From SZAS-79 sp964599095 (GTDB taxonomy: Bacteria > Pseudomonadota > Gammaproteobacteria > Burkholderiales > SG8-39), in NCBI GenBank assembly GCA_964599095.1, contig CAZREB010000001.1:186001-250000 (forward strand): a stretch of 64,000 bases of DNA, given 5' to 3'. This document shows positions 8,787-17,003 of the stretch, piece after piece. The position numbers and the translations under genes were made by a program. The notes under the pieces were generated by a model. It made no database searches, was not told the DNA's origin, and worked only from the letters and a program-made list of their open reading frames with translations. Positions within the stretch are counted from its first letter, which is position 1. Each line of letters starts with the position of its first letter.

Positions 8787-9704
8787 ATGACCCGGCTCGC
8801 GCTTTACGGGCATGGACGATGGGGCACCGCAATAGAGAGAACGCTGCTGGCGATTCCCGGCGTCTCGGTCGTCGTCGTCGGCAAGGGTGAGCGCGCACCC
8901 GCGGGAATTGACGGCGTCATATTCGCCACGCCGATTGCGACCCACGCCAGGCTCGCGTTGCCATTCATCAGGAAGGGGCTCCCGGTATTCATCGAGAAGC
9001 CGCTGACGAACTCGGTCGCCGACGCAAGACGGCTGGAAAGCGCCGCCAGGGAATCCGCCTCGCTGGTCCACGTCGGGCACGTGCACCTGCATAACCCGGC
9101 GTTCCGAAAGGTTCGGGAACTTGCACCGTCATTAGGCCCCATCCGGTACCTCATGTTCGAGGGTTCGAACTACGGACCGTTCAGGAACGATGCATCGGTC
9201 CTTTGGGACTGGCTGCCGCATCCGCTGTCCATGGCGCTCGAACTCTTACGGCGCGAGCCGAAATCCGTGCAAGCCTGGGGAATCAATGTCTTGAGGCCGC
9301 GCGCAAAGGCGCTTTACGACATCGGGGTAGCCAAGTATGACTTCAAGGACGCGACCCTGCTGTGCACCGTCAACTGGGTGTCGCCTGAGAAGCTCACGAA
9401 AATGACGATCGTGGGCAAGACGAGTTCGCTTGTGCATACAGATACCGCCCCGCAAAAGCTCGCGCTCTACCAAGGGATGGGGCCGGCGGTCAGCGGAATG
9501 AAGGCTGCCCCGCAAGTCCCCGAGATCACGCACCCGGCGTATGAAGGCGGCTGGCCCCTGGAGCACGAACTGCGTGCGTTTGTGGATGAAATACGCAACG
9601 GGTCGCGCAACATGTCGTCGCTCGCGTTCGGGCGGACGATTGTGGAATTGATATCGGCCGCTCACGAATCGGTCAGGAAAGGGGGCCGGAAGGTGGCCTG
9701 CTGA
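8787..9704 (+). CDS. Gfo/Idh/MocA family NAD(P)-dependent oxidoreductase
   Basis: 305 residues. The N-terminal Rossmann fold begins RLALYGHGRWGTA with a GxGxxG-like loop. The family's EKP motif is present as PVFIEKPLTNS near residue 73, where the Lys normally acts in hydride-transfer catalysis. GHVHLHNPAFR and a C-terminal beta-sheet domain complete the pattern. Enzymes of this family oxidise or reduce hydroxyl/keto groups of sugars and NDP-sugars. Packing (3 bp after the methyltransferase, 1 bp overlap with the GT2 gene) suggests it modifies the same sugar as its neighbour. The substrate cannot be told from the sequence. Confidence 0.85.
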   Translation: MTRLALYGHGRWGTAIERTLLAIPGVSVVVVGKGERAPAGIDGVIFATPIATHARLALPFIRKGLPVFIEKPLTNSVADARRLESAARESASLVHVGHVHLHNPAFRKVRELAPSLGPIRYLMFEGSNYGPFRNDASVLWDWLPHPLSMALELLRREPKSVQAWGINVLRPRAKALYDIGVAKYDFKDATLLCTVNWVSPEKLTKMTIVGKTSSLVHTDTAPQKLALYQGMGPAVSGMKAAPQVPEITHPAYEGGWPLEHELRAFVDEIRNGSRNMSSLAFGRTIVELISAAHESVRKGGRKVAC

Positions 9705-10990
9705 TGGCAGTGAACACACCATTGCTCAGCATCTGCATCCCGACCCGCAATCGGTCCGACCTGCTTGACTATTGCCTGTCGAGACTCGCCGGGCTTGCGG
9801 AACACGGAATCGAATTCGAAGTCGTCCTTTCCGACAACAGCCGCACGAACGAATCCGCGAAGGTTGCGCAAAAGCACTCCCGCTCGATCAAGAACCTGGT
9901 CTATTGCCACCAGCCAAATGACCGGGCCGCATACGACGGCTACTCGAATTCGGCCAGGAACAGCAGCGGACGATTCGTCACCTACCTGGCCGACGACGAC
10001 TCGCTGATTTTCGATCAACTCGTTCGCTACGTGCGCAGGCTCGAAGCGGATCCAAGGCTGGCGGGAATCGTCGCCGACTGGGTGGCCTACGACGACGAGG
10101 AAGAACTCGAACTGCACCGGTATTTCCAGTTTCGCGAGCCGGTCGCATTCGGACCGGGAGACCCGCTCGGGCTGGTCAATTTCATGGTCGGGCATTTCAT
10201 CCATCCGGAAATACACATAGTCCGGCGGGAGGCGCTCCTGGGTTCGGACTGCCTCGGGGCGCGTTTTCGTTATGGTGCGCTGCGCTGGATCTACCGCGTG
10301 GCGCGCTCTGGAACCGTCGCATTCGAGCTCGAGCCTTTCTACCGCGAGAGTCGGCGCATGAAATCCCGCTTCGACCGTTCCGGAAAGGCCCGGACGGATA
10401 CTGAGGGCTACCAAGCGCGGCTGCAATTCATCGGCGATGAAATGCGCACCGAGTTGGAGGTCCTTTTCCTTTGGGCGCTGCAGGACTCCGGCCAAGTGCG
10501 CATTCCGCCCGACCAGGTCCTCACCGTGAAGAATATGATCGATGCCTACCTGAACCTGCGTATTCCGCTGGAGGTGGACCGAGCGCTTTCCGCGAGGAAC
10601 TGGCTGTTGGCGCTCGACTTGCGACGCCGACAAGTACTATGGAATGGGCCCGGGGATACGTTAGACCGCCAGCGGGAGGCGATGTCAATTGCTCTTCCTG
10701 CCGCGTTGCAGGCAGTGCGAGACGCCTATTTCAATTTGAGCGGCGTCACCGGCTTGAGAATCGTCGGCTTCAACACACCGCTCGTTGCCGATCATTTTCG
10801 TGAGGTCTATCCCGACATCAGGCTTGTCGGATCAACTGAGAAGGACTCGCCGAGCGATCGAATCGTCATGTTGTCCAAGTCCGCTATTTCGGAACCCCTC
10901 CAATTTGCATCTGACGGATACAGCTTCGCGCTCGATCGGCTGCTAATGCAGTATTCGCTGGGGACTCCGATCAACCTCGGAGATATTTGA
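9704..10990 (+). CDS. Family 2 glycosyltransferase
   Basis: 428 residues. The N-terminus is a GT-A domain starting LLSICIPTRNRSDLLDYCL, with the metal-binding DxD as YLADDDSLIF near residue 100. The C-terminal roughly 200 residues are not part of the GT2 core and have no motif I recognise. No membrane segment or signal peptide is apparent, so it probably acts in the cytosol or at the inner membrane surface on a lipid- or protein-linked glycan. ATG 9704 overlaps the preceding stop by one base (TGATG). The last third and the following DNA are noticeably poorer in GC than the start of the gene, so the block changes composition here. Confidence 0.82.
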   Translation: MAVNTPLLSICIPTRNRSDLLDYCLSRLAGLAEHGIEFEVVLSDNSRTNESAKVAQKHSRSIKNLVYCHQPNDRAAYDGYSNSARNSSGRFVTYLADDDSLIFDQLVRYVRRLEADPRLAGIVADWVAYDDEEELELHRYFQFREPVAFGPGDPLGLVNFMVGHFIHPEIHIVRREALLGSDCLGARFRYGALRWIYRVARSGTVAFELEPFYRESRRMKSRFDRSGKARTDTEGYQARLQFIGDEMRTELEVLFLWALQDSGQVRIPPDQVLTVKNMIDAYLNLRIPLEVDRALSARNWLLALDLRRRQVLWNGPGDTLDRQREAMSIALPAALQAVRDAYFNLSGVTGLRIVGFNTPLVADHFREVYPDIRLVGSTEKDSPSDRIVMLSKSAISEPLQFASDGYSFALDRLLMQYSLGTPINLGDI

Positions 10991-11648
10991 TGGAACCTTG
11001 AGTCGTCAAGGCGATTGCTGATCAGCGGTTCCGTCTTCTTGATGTACGTATGCAGTTCGTCGTGTGGCAGCATGTACTCTTCGAGACCCCTTCGTGAGCG
11101 TTGGCGTCGGTTGTAGGCCGGCTTTGCAAACTTATTTGGCCTCTTTTAGGCCGGTGTATTCAAATTGTTGTTAAATTCAAGCTAGCTGCTGTGGGCCGAT
11201 GCCATATTCGTACGGGACGTTGCGTACCTGTCGCGGTCCACAGACGACAAGGTTTTCAAAGCACACATCATTATCGACAAGCTCTACCGTTCCTACGATC
11301 TTGCAATCAAATTCCTTTGTGATCTGGCCAAGCGCAGCAGCCTGGCTCCAGAGGCACACTATGCACGCGCTCGGGAAAGCGACCGTTTCGCCGATGCCGG
11401 TCAACCTGCACGAAGCGCCTTGAGCAGATTGTTTGTTACTCTTACGAGTGCATGAAAATGAGTCTATGCACAAGATCGGCTTGCTCCTAATGACTAACGA
11501 TCCGAGCTGCCATTGACGTCGATGAAACCGAACGATTATGTCAACTGTCAGCTAAGAACTGACATCCAGGTGCTCGTGCTAGATTTTCACAAATAGTGAT
11601 ACAGAAACCTCGCGCGACTGATCGATCCAATTTCGAATCGAGGGAAAA
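10991..11648. other. Gene-poor, AT-richer stretch with a gene remnant
   Basis: 658 bp between the GT2 gene and the DUF616 gene without an intact gene. It contains one protein-like open frame without a start codon (11186-11455, +, listed separately). A short protein-like frame on the minus strand near 11010-11130 (LEEYMLPHDELHTYIKKTE) may be another remnant. No terminator or clear promoter is visible. The base composition is distinctly lower in GC than in the flanking core genes, in line with recombination or decay inside the island. Confidence 0.5.
11186..11455 (+). pseudogene. Truncated gene remnant, C-terminal fragment of unknown protein
   Basis: An 89-codon open frame directly after an in-frame TAG (11183-11185) and ending in TGA 11453-11455. 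It has no ATG, GTG or TTG near its beginning, so it is not an intact gene. The translation is clearly protein-like and amphipathic (for example DKLYRSYDLAIKFLCDLAKR), and about 60 percent of third positions are G or C. The frame therefore looks like true coding sequence that has lost its 5' part. I do not recognise the family. A 98-residue ORF on the opposite strand (11177-11473) overlaps it and is judged the less likely one. Confidence 0.4.
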
Positions 11649-12437
11649 TTGGCCAAGAAACGACGTCGAATTTGCGTATACACATGCGTTTACGGCGGCT
11701 ATGAAAGCATGCTGCATGAGCCCGCGCCAGGAGGGATCGAAGCCGACTATGTTTGCCTCACGGATGGAGAAAGCGACCTCCTGGTTGCACCAAACAGCGT
11801 TTGGTCTGTTCGAATCTGCGAACCGGGACTAGGCAGAGCACAGAAGCTGTTCGCGGCGCACAAGAGACTGTGCAATAACAGTGTGGTCCAAGCGTTGCCG
11901 TCCGAATTTTTTGAACGTGGTTCGTACGACATAGTTATCAAAGTCGATGCCAACGTCTCGCTCTCGGACAACTCCCTCTTAGGCGAGATGGTTCACGCGG
12001 GTACGCAGTGTTTTGCGGAAGTTGTCTATTCTGTTCATCCGGATCGCGATTGCATCTACCAAGAAGCCAATGCGTCATTCTATCCAAAGTACGCTAACAA
12101 CGACTTCGAAAGCCAGATGAAGGCGTATCGAGACCTTGGTTGCCCGGAGCATGTCGGTCTTTATTGGACTGGACTCGTTGTTTATCTCGATCCCTTCGGT
12201 GAGCGCACAATTGCATTCGGGCAAAGATTCTTAGACGAAGTTTTCAATTGCCAATGGGCAAAGAATCCAGTTGAAATGTGGCATCCTCAAGGACAGATCA
12301 TATTGTCGAAGCTGCTTTTCGATATGGGTGCATTGCCGGCGAACGACCGCAAAGTTGATGCCTCAATTCGCGTAGCCGACTTCCCCGCCGTCTATGGCAT
12401 CCGCTGTCAGGCCTATAGACACGGCATCCGGCCGTGA
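11649..12437 (+). CDS. DUF616/TOD1-like protein, putative glycosyltransferase-related
   Basis: 262 residues starting CVYTCVYGGYESM with ADYVCLTD following, the typical opening of the DUF616 (TOD1/MUCI70-like) domain, which resembles GT-A glycosyltransferases. Further family-like features are a KVDANVSL segment where a DxD-type motif is expected, and the C-terminal WAKNPVEMWHPQGQIILSKL. The start is a TTG at 11649 with GAGGG at 11639-11643, the only well-placed ribosome site. Eukaryotic relatives act in cell-wall or signalling glycosylation; bacterial members occur in polysaccharide clusters. The exact reaction is unknown. GC content is lower than in the core genes. Confidence 0.7.
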   Translation: MAKKRRRICVYTCVYGGYESMLHEPAPGGIEADYVCLTDGESDLLVAPNSVWSVRICEPGLGRAQKLFAAHKRLCNNSVVQALPSEFFERGSYDIVIKVDANVSLSDNSLLGEMVHAGTQCFAEVVYSVHPDRDCIYQEANASFYPKYANNDFESQMKAYRDLGCPEHVGLYWTGLVVYLDPFGERTIAFGQRFLDEVFNCQWAKNPVEMWHPQGQIILSKLLFDMGALPANDRKVDASIRVADFPAVYGIRCQAYRHGIRP

Positions 12438-12619
12438 TTGGTAGATAGTAGAAGTAGTTCGCCGTGGCGACGCGAATGCGATCGATCTTGATAGAACCTT
12501 GCCGAAAGTTCGGGCCTATTTCACGCAAATGCCATGCGCGGTGGTTGAGCGTGATTTGCCCTTTAAAGGCTGACATCGTTCGTATGCACGACCGGACCAC
12601 GATCGAGCGATGACCTTTG

Positions 12620-13375
12620 ATGACTTCAAATTCTCTGAAGCCGGCATCATCGAAAATGCGCAGATTGAAAATCGCGGTTATGCAACCCTATTTTCTTCCT
12701 TATCTCGGCTATTTCCAGCTACTGGCTGCGGTCGATCGGTTCGTTGTCCTCGACGACGTGAACTACATCAATCGAGGATGGATAAACAGGAATCGCATTT
12801 CCTCTCCTCACGGTACGCAATGGCTGACGATTCCCCTTTCGAAAGCAAGCCAAAACAGGCTAATTCGAGAGATCGAAATATTGCCCGACAATGGATGGAA
12901 AATGAATATGAGTCGAAGTGTCACTGCCACCTATTCACGAGCCCCGGAAGCGGCTGCCGTGCTACCTCTCTTCTTGGGATGGCTGACTGGCGCCTCAGGC
13001 AATCTGTCGACCTTCCTCTATCGGAGCCTGACGGATGTAGTGCGATTTGTCGGCTTGACGACAGAATTGATTCCGACATCGGCCGTGTACCCTAGGTCCG
13101 GGCTCAAGGGATCCGACCGAATTCTAGATATATGCCGCAGAGAAGGCGCTACAACGTACGTAAACTTGCCCGGAGGACGCGATCTGTACGACAGTGACGT
13201 ATTCTCCAGGGCCGGAATTCAATTGCAGTTTCTCCAGCCTCAATTGGATTTTCCAAGCCTTCGATATAGTGGGAGCGAGGGCCCCATCCTTTCCATACTC
13301 GATTTGATGATGCTCAATTCCAGCAAAACGCTTCGGGAGGCAGTGACTGCCTTCCGCATGACTCCCACCGAGTGA
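12620..13375 (+). CDS. WbqC-like family protein
   Basis: About 250 residues with the hallmark N-terminus KIAVMQPYFLPYLGYFQLLAA-type sequence, followed by FVVLDDVNYINRGWINRNRI, typical of the WbqC family found in O-antigen and glycan modification loci. The enzymatic role of WbqC is not well established; it has been linked to amino-sugar modification or glycan assembly. The start is uncertain: TTG 12617 and ATG 12620 give about 13 extra residues, while ATG 12656 starts directly at MRRLKIAVMQP. None has a good ribosome site. It stands alone with a 182-bp spacer before and 275 bp after, unlike the tight packing elsewhere in the island. Confidence 0.8.
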   Translation: MTSNSLKPASSKMRRLKIAVMQPYFLPYLGYFQLLAAVDRFVVLDDVNYINRGWINRNRISSPHGTQWLTIPLSKASQNRLIREIEILPDNGWKMNMSRSVTATYSRAPEAAAVLPLFLGWLTGASGNLSTFLYRSLTDVVRFVGLTTELIPTSAVYPRSGLKGSDRILDICRREGATTYVNLPGGRDLYDSDVFSRAGIQLQFLQPQLDFPSLRYSGSEGPILSILDLMMLNSSKTLREAVTAFRMTPTE

Positions 13376-13650
13376 CTTTGCGGAATTGGTACCGCCCGCA
13401 CGTGCCGCCCGCTTAAGCTTGGCCTTCACTTGATGCAGCTGTTGATTAAAAGCGATGTTTGCGCTGTCTTGAACCGGATAAACTCTCACTATGATCGTTG
13501 GCACTCCCTTCAATAGGATTGCTGTGCTTGTTTCTGGCTTGCCGACGCTCAAATAGCTGGGACCAATCTTTGATCGAATCGACAACATACACTGGCTTGC
13601 AAGCTTTGCGCGGCTCGCGCTTGAGATTTCCTCGTGATCCGGGAGCATGA
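13376..13650. other. Spacer of 275 bp, no assigned gene
   Basis: Between the WbqC-like and oxygenase genes. Minus-strand frames give two protein-like pieces in different frames (ACKPVYVVDSIKDWSQLFE and GVPTIIVRVYPVQDSANIA), which could be one frameshifted remnant. I cannot confirm this and assign nothing. Confidence 0.25.
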
Positions 13651-14496
13651 ATGGGTGTGCACACACTAGGCGGCGATCTGGCCATTCTTCGCGCAGACTT
13701 CGAACGCGAAGGTTTTGCGGTGATTCGCGGAGTCATTCCGCCGGCCGTGCTTGACCAAGTGACTTCTGATGTATCGAATATTGTGACTGCCCAGCTCAGC
13801 CGGTTGGGCTTGCCGATCGCGGGTGCCTCTCGGCTGTTTGCCGATCTCGTGACTCTCCATGATGCGAGCATCCCCGTCTACTTACAGACAGTTCGCCTCT
13901 CCGCAAAGCTCACTTCGGTTTTTTCGATGTACTTGGCGCCAGGCATCGCGGAAATCACCCGCGCACTTGGCGTGTCGATGCCAGTTTGGCAAACGGCGCC
14001 GGTTGTCCACTTGATGGCCGAAAAATTGCGAATTCCGGGCGGCTATTATGGCGTGGACGTTCATCAGGATTGGCCGGCATTGCAGAGCAGTCTGGACGCA
14101 ATTACGGTATGGATTCCCCTATTCGACGTAAGCGAAAATTCTTTCCCGCTCGAGGTAGCTCCACGGAGCCATATCGGCGGATTGTTGGGCGGGAGTCCGT
14201 CCGAGCACGTCTATGCAATTGATCCAACGGAGCTTGAGGGGATGAAGTTCGTGCCGTTGGAAGTGCCGCGCGGTGGCATCGCTTTGATGTCCGGCTTTAC
14301 AGTGCACCGAAGCGGGCTGAAGGGAGAGGACAATTTGAGGTTCGCTTTCAGCCATCGTTACGAGAATGCAGCCGAAACGACGTTCATAAATCGTGTCTAC
14401 CCGACCGCCCAGGGACGAACGATTCGTCGTGATCTCATTGACCCGGGATTCCCGGAGAAAGACGAAATCCGGCGTATATACCGCGCAAGCACGTAG
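13651..14496 (+). CDS. Phytanoyl-CoA dioxygenase (PhyH)-like Fe(II)/2-oxoglutarate oxygenase
   Basis: 281 residues. The jelly-roll iron site is readable: HxD as VDVHQDW (H138, D140), the distal His as GFTVHRS (H219), and the 2-oxoglutarate-binding Arg as NLRFAF (R230). These are all the residues needed for a working oxygenase. The family hydroxylates or otherwise oxidises small molecules, including sugars and lipid side chains in secondary metabolism. In this island a hydroxylation of a sugar or glycan substituent is the natural guess. ATG 13651 is preceded by GGGAG at 13641-13645. The next gene starts 6 bp after the stop. Confidence 0.8.
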   Translation: MGVHTLGGDLAILRADFEREGFAVIRGVIPPAVLDQVTSDVSNIVTAQLSRLGLPIAGASRLFADLVTLHDASIPVYLQTVRLSAKLTSVFSMYLAPGIAEITRALGVSMPVWQTAPVVHLMAEKLRIPGGYYGVDVHQDWPALQSSLDAITVWIPLFDVSENSFPLEVAPRSHIGGLLGGSPSEHVYAIDPTELEGMKFVPLEVPRGGIALMSGFTVHRSGLKGEDNLRFAFSHRYENAAETTFINRVYPTAQGRTIRRDLIDPGFPEKDEIRRIYRAST

Positions 14497-14502
14497 TCGT
14501 TC

Positions 14503-15444
14503 ATGTTTAATTGGCGCAAAGCGGGATTGATCCTGAAAGCCGAAGACGTCGGTGGCCAGGCCGCGAGCCATGCCCAAACACCGACCCCGCTGGTAATGGA
14601 CGACTGCATACGGGTGTACTTTGCCGCGCGCGTCCAAGCCGGTCGGAGCTTCACCGCCTTCGTTGACCTAGCACTCGACGATCCCGGAAGGATCTTGCGG
14701 ATTTGTCCAGACCCGGTGATTCCGGGGGGTAATCCCGGGACATTCGACGACGAAGGCATCATGCCAAGCACGATCGTCCGGGATGGCGATCGCATTCTTC
14801 TCTACTACAGTGGATGGAATCAGCGAATCACCGTCCCTTATCACAATTCCACCGGTCTCGCTTTCAGCCAAGACGGGGGAAAGACATTTTCCCGGATGTA
14901 CGAGGGCCCCGTTCTGGACAGAACTCCGGATGAACCCTATCTGGCAGTCACACCTTCCGTGCTTCGCGAAGGGGACATTTGGCGTATCTGGTACGTTTCC
15001 GGATTGCGATGGGAGAAGATTGCGGGGCGATTCGAGCCCATCTATGTCATCAAGAATGCAACGTCGGCGGATGGCGTTCGTTGGAATCGACCCAATCGGG
15101 TCTGCATCCCCCAGCAGCATGACCTCGAAGCGTTTTCCCGGCCATGGGTATTGCGGCTCGCAGACGGTTATCACATGTGGTACTGCTATCGTCACAGCAT
15201 CGACTACCGGGATGGCACCGGTAGTTATCGGATCGGTTACGCAACCTCAGCTGATGGCGACAACTGGTCGCGTCGCGATGCAGAGGCGGGGATCAACGTT
15301 TCGGAGTCGGGTTGGGACTCGACGATGATCTGCTACCCTTCCGTGATTCAAGTGAAAAATGAGTTGCTAATGTTCTATAACGGAAACAGTTTTGGTCATG
15401 GCGGATTCGGCTATGCGAGGGCGACAATCGGGGCGGAACAATGA
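14503..15444 (+). CDS. Glycosidase-like five-bladed beta-propeller protein
   Basis: 313 residues with the repeated pattern of GH43/GH32/GH130-like propellers: TPTPLVMDDCIRVYFAAR, GIMPSTIVRDGDRILLYYSG, AVTPSVLREGDIWRIWYVSG, FSRPWVLRLADGYHMWYC and MICYPSVIQVKNELLMFYNG. Each blade carries an 'x-P-x-V' plus 'hydrophobic-W/Y-Y' strand pair. There is no signal peptide, so it is probably cytosolic. In biosynthetic clusters such proteins can be phosphorylases or glycan-trimming or binding proteins. Catalytic acids cannot be assigned with confidence. Its 3' end overlaps the next gene by 4 bp (ATGA), indicating co-translation. Confidence 0.7.
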   Translation: MFNWRKAGLILKAEDVGGQAASHAQTPTPLVMDDCIRVYFAARVQAGRSFTAFVDLALDDPGRILRICPDPVIPGGNPGTFDDEGIMPSTIVRDGDRILLYYSGWNQRITVPYHNSTGLAFSQDGGKTFSRMYEGPVLDRTPDEPYLAVTPSVLREGDIWRIWYVSGLRWEKIAGRFEPIYVIKNATSADGVRWNRPNRVCIPQQHDLEAFSRPWVLRLADGYHMWYCYRHSIDYRDGTGSYRIGYATSADGDNWSRRDAEAGINVSESGWDSTMICYPSVIQVKNELLMFYNGNSFGHGGFGYARATIGAEQ

Positions 15445-16217
15445 GCACGCGAAAGAAAATCGATGTTGACCCGAATGCAGACGTGGAGCGTACGGCGAGT
15501 GATCTCCAACTGAAGTTCAGGACTAGGTTGGAGACCCTTTTTGCCCACTCCCCTTTGCCGAAGGCCGACCTCCTGTTCAACCTCGGGCTCTATGCCCGGT
15601 CTAGCCTCCTTGTGAAATTCCTCGTAATGCACGAACTCTATCGGCGAATTTCGAAATTGCCCGGATTGCTCGTTGAGTTTGGTACATGGTGGGGTCAGAA
15701 CCTCGTACTCTTGGAGAATCTGCGCGCCATCCACGAGCCGTTTAACAAGCAGCGGCGCATTGTCGGATTCGATACGTTTCGCGGCTACCGCGGACATGGC
15801 GGCCGCGACAAGCTGAAGGGGAGCGATGAATTCTATGGTCTCGGACCCGAAGCGAAAGCGCACATTGCCGAGTTGTTGGAAACTCACGAAGGCATGAACG
15901 CATTCGGACACTTGCGCGGCCGACACACCCTCGTAGAGGGCGATGTCTGCCGTACTGTGCCGGCCTGGTTCCGAAAGCGGCCGGAGTCGGTCGTTGCGTT
16001 TGCATATTTCGACCTCGGTTTATACAAACCCACCCTCACGGCCATGCAGGCGATCCACGCACACCTTCAGCCTGGAAGCATTCTCCTGCTCGATGAGTTC
16101 ACTTGGGATGAGACGCCGGGAGAAGCCATCGCCTTCAAGGAAGTATTTGGCGCCCGTCGTTATCGCATAGAGAAGTGCGAAATGTACCCGTCAAAGACGA
16201 TTGTGGAGATTCTCTGA
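15441..16217 (+). CDS. TylF/MycF-like class I SAM methyltransferase
   Basis: 258 residues. Features of the macrocin-type O-methyltransferase fold are GLLVEFGTWWGQNLVLLENL for the SAM-binding loop, RRIVGFDTFRGY for the acidic loop, VEGDVCRTVPAWF, and AYFDLGLYKPTLTAMQAIHAHLQPG followed by LLLDEF. In MycF-type enzymes a pair of acidic residues binds Mg2+ near the sugar hydroxyl. Here FDLGLY and LLDEF occupy the expected places. The probable role is O-methylation of a sugar. ATG overlaps the propeller gene's stop by 4 bp, and the following oxygenase starts 6 bp downstream. Confidence 0.75.
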   Translation: MSTRKKIDVDPNADVERTASDLQLKFRTRLETLFAHSPLPKADLLFNLGLYARSSLLVKFLVMHELYRRISKLPGLLVEFGTWWGQNLVLLENLRAIHEPFNKQRRIVGFDTFRGYRGHGGRDKLKGSDEFYGLGPEAKAHIAELLETHEGMNAFGHLRGRHTLVEGDVCRTVPAWFRKRPESVVAFAYFDLGLYKPTLTAMQAIHAHLQPGSILLLDEFTWDETPGEAIAFKEVFGARRYRIEKCEMYPSKTIVEIL

Positions 16218-16223
16218 AGCGTC

Positions 16224-17000
16224 ATGAATTTCTACGAATTCGACATGCAGATGATGACGCGAGGCTGGGTGATACTCGAAAGAGTAGTGCCGGGCGCGTT
16301 GGTCCAGGGCATGCTCGCGGACATGGAGCGGGCCTACGAAGTCTGCCGTGCCATTCAGGTACGCAATGGAATCGCAAAGAGTACGCCGGGTACTGTTCAC
16401 CACTTGGTCGGGCAGGGAGATTCGTTTCTTGAGTATCTCGAACTCAATCCGGCAGGCCCCTGGATTGAGCGATATTTTGGTGGCAAGTACATCCTTAATT
16501 CCTTTGGCGGAAACATCAATTCACGCGAGTTCGGTTCGTACGCCAACGTAATTCATCGCGACATCCGTACGTTCTCCGGGGAGTCTCGCCTCCTTTTGAA
16601 TACTCTCGTGATGCTCGATGACTTTACGGTAGAAAATGGAGCGACCATTCTTCTCCCCGGCGGGCACCGGCTTGCGCAGAAGCCTGAAGAGGGATTCTTT
16701 CGGACGCATGCGGCCTCTGCGGTCGCCCCGGCAGGCAGCGTGCTTCTTTTCGATTCGAACTTGTGGCACGCCGCGGGCGTGAACAGCACCGATCGACCGC
16801 GCCGATCGGTCACTCCGATGTATTCAAGGCCCTTCGTGAAGCAGGGATTCGACTATCCACGCGCTCTCGGTTACGAACGCGCTGGCGCGCTTACCGCGAA
16901 TCTCCGGCAAGTGCTGGGGTACAACTCTCGCGTGCCAGCATCCCTAGACGAGTGGTACCAAATTCCGGAGCGCCGCATGTATCAATCGGACCAGGGCTAG
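16224..17000 (+). CDS. Second phytanoyl-CoA dioxygenase-like Fe(II)/2-oxoglutarate oxygenase
   Basis: 258 residues. The iron site reads VIHRDIR (H111, D113) and SNLWHAAG (H182), and the oxoglutarate Arg is in PRRSVTPMY (R194). NGATILLPGGHRL is the usual PhyH strand before the distal His. Sequence and spacing differ clearly from the oxygenase at 13651, so this is not a recent duplicate. It probably oxidises a different position or substrate in the same pathway. It lies between two SAM methyltransferase genes with gaps of 6 and 3 bp, so the three are almost certainly translated from one mRNA. Confidence 0.8.
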   Translation: MNFYEFDMQMMTRGWVILERVVPGALVQGMLADMERAYEVCRAIQVRNGIAKSTPGTVHHLVGQGDSFLEYLELNPAGPWIERYFGGKYILNSFGGNINSREFGSYANVIHRDIRTFSGESRLLLNTLVMLDDFTVENGATILLPGGHRLAQKPEEGFFRTHAASAVAPAGSVLLFDSNLWHAAGVNSTDRPRRSVTPMYSRPFVKQGFDYPRALGYERAGALTANLRQVLGYNSRVPASLDEWYQIPERRMYQSDQG

Positions 17001-17003
17001 TTC

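Noticed and set aside
11177..11473. 98-codon minus-strand ORF with an ATG
   Set aside because: Overlaps the plus-strand remnant 11186-11455, which has more coding-like composition; kept open as an alternative.
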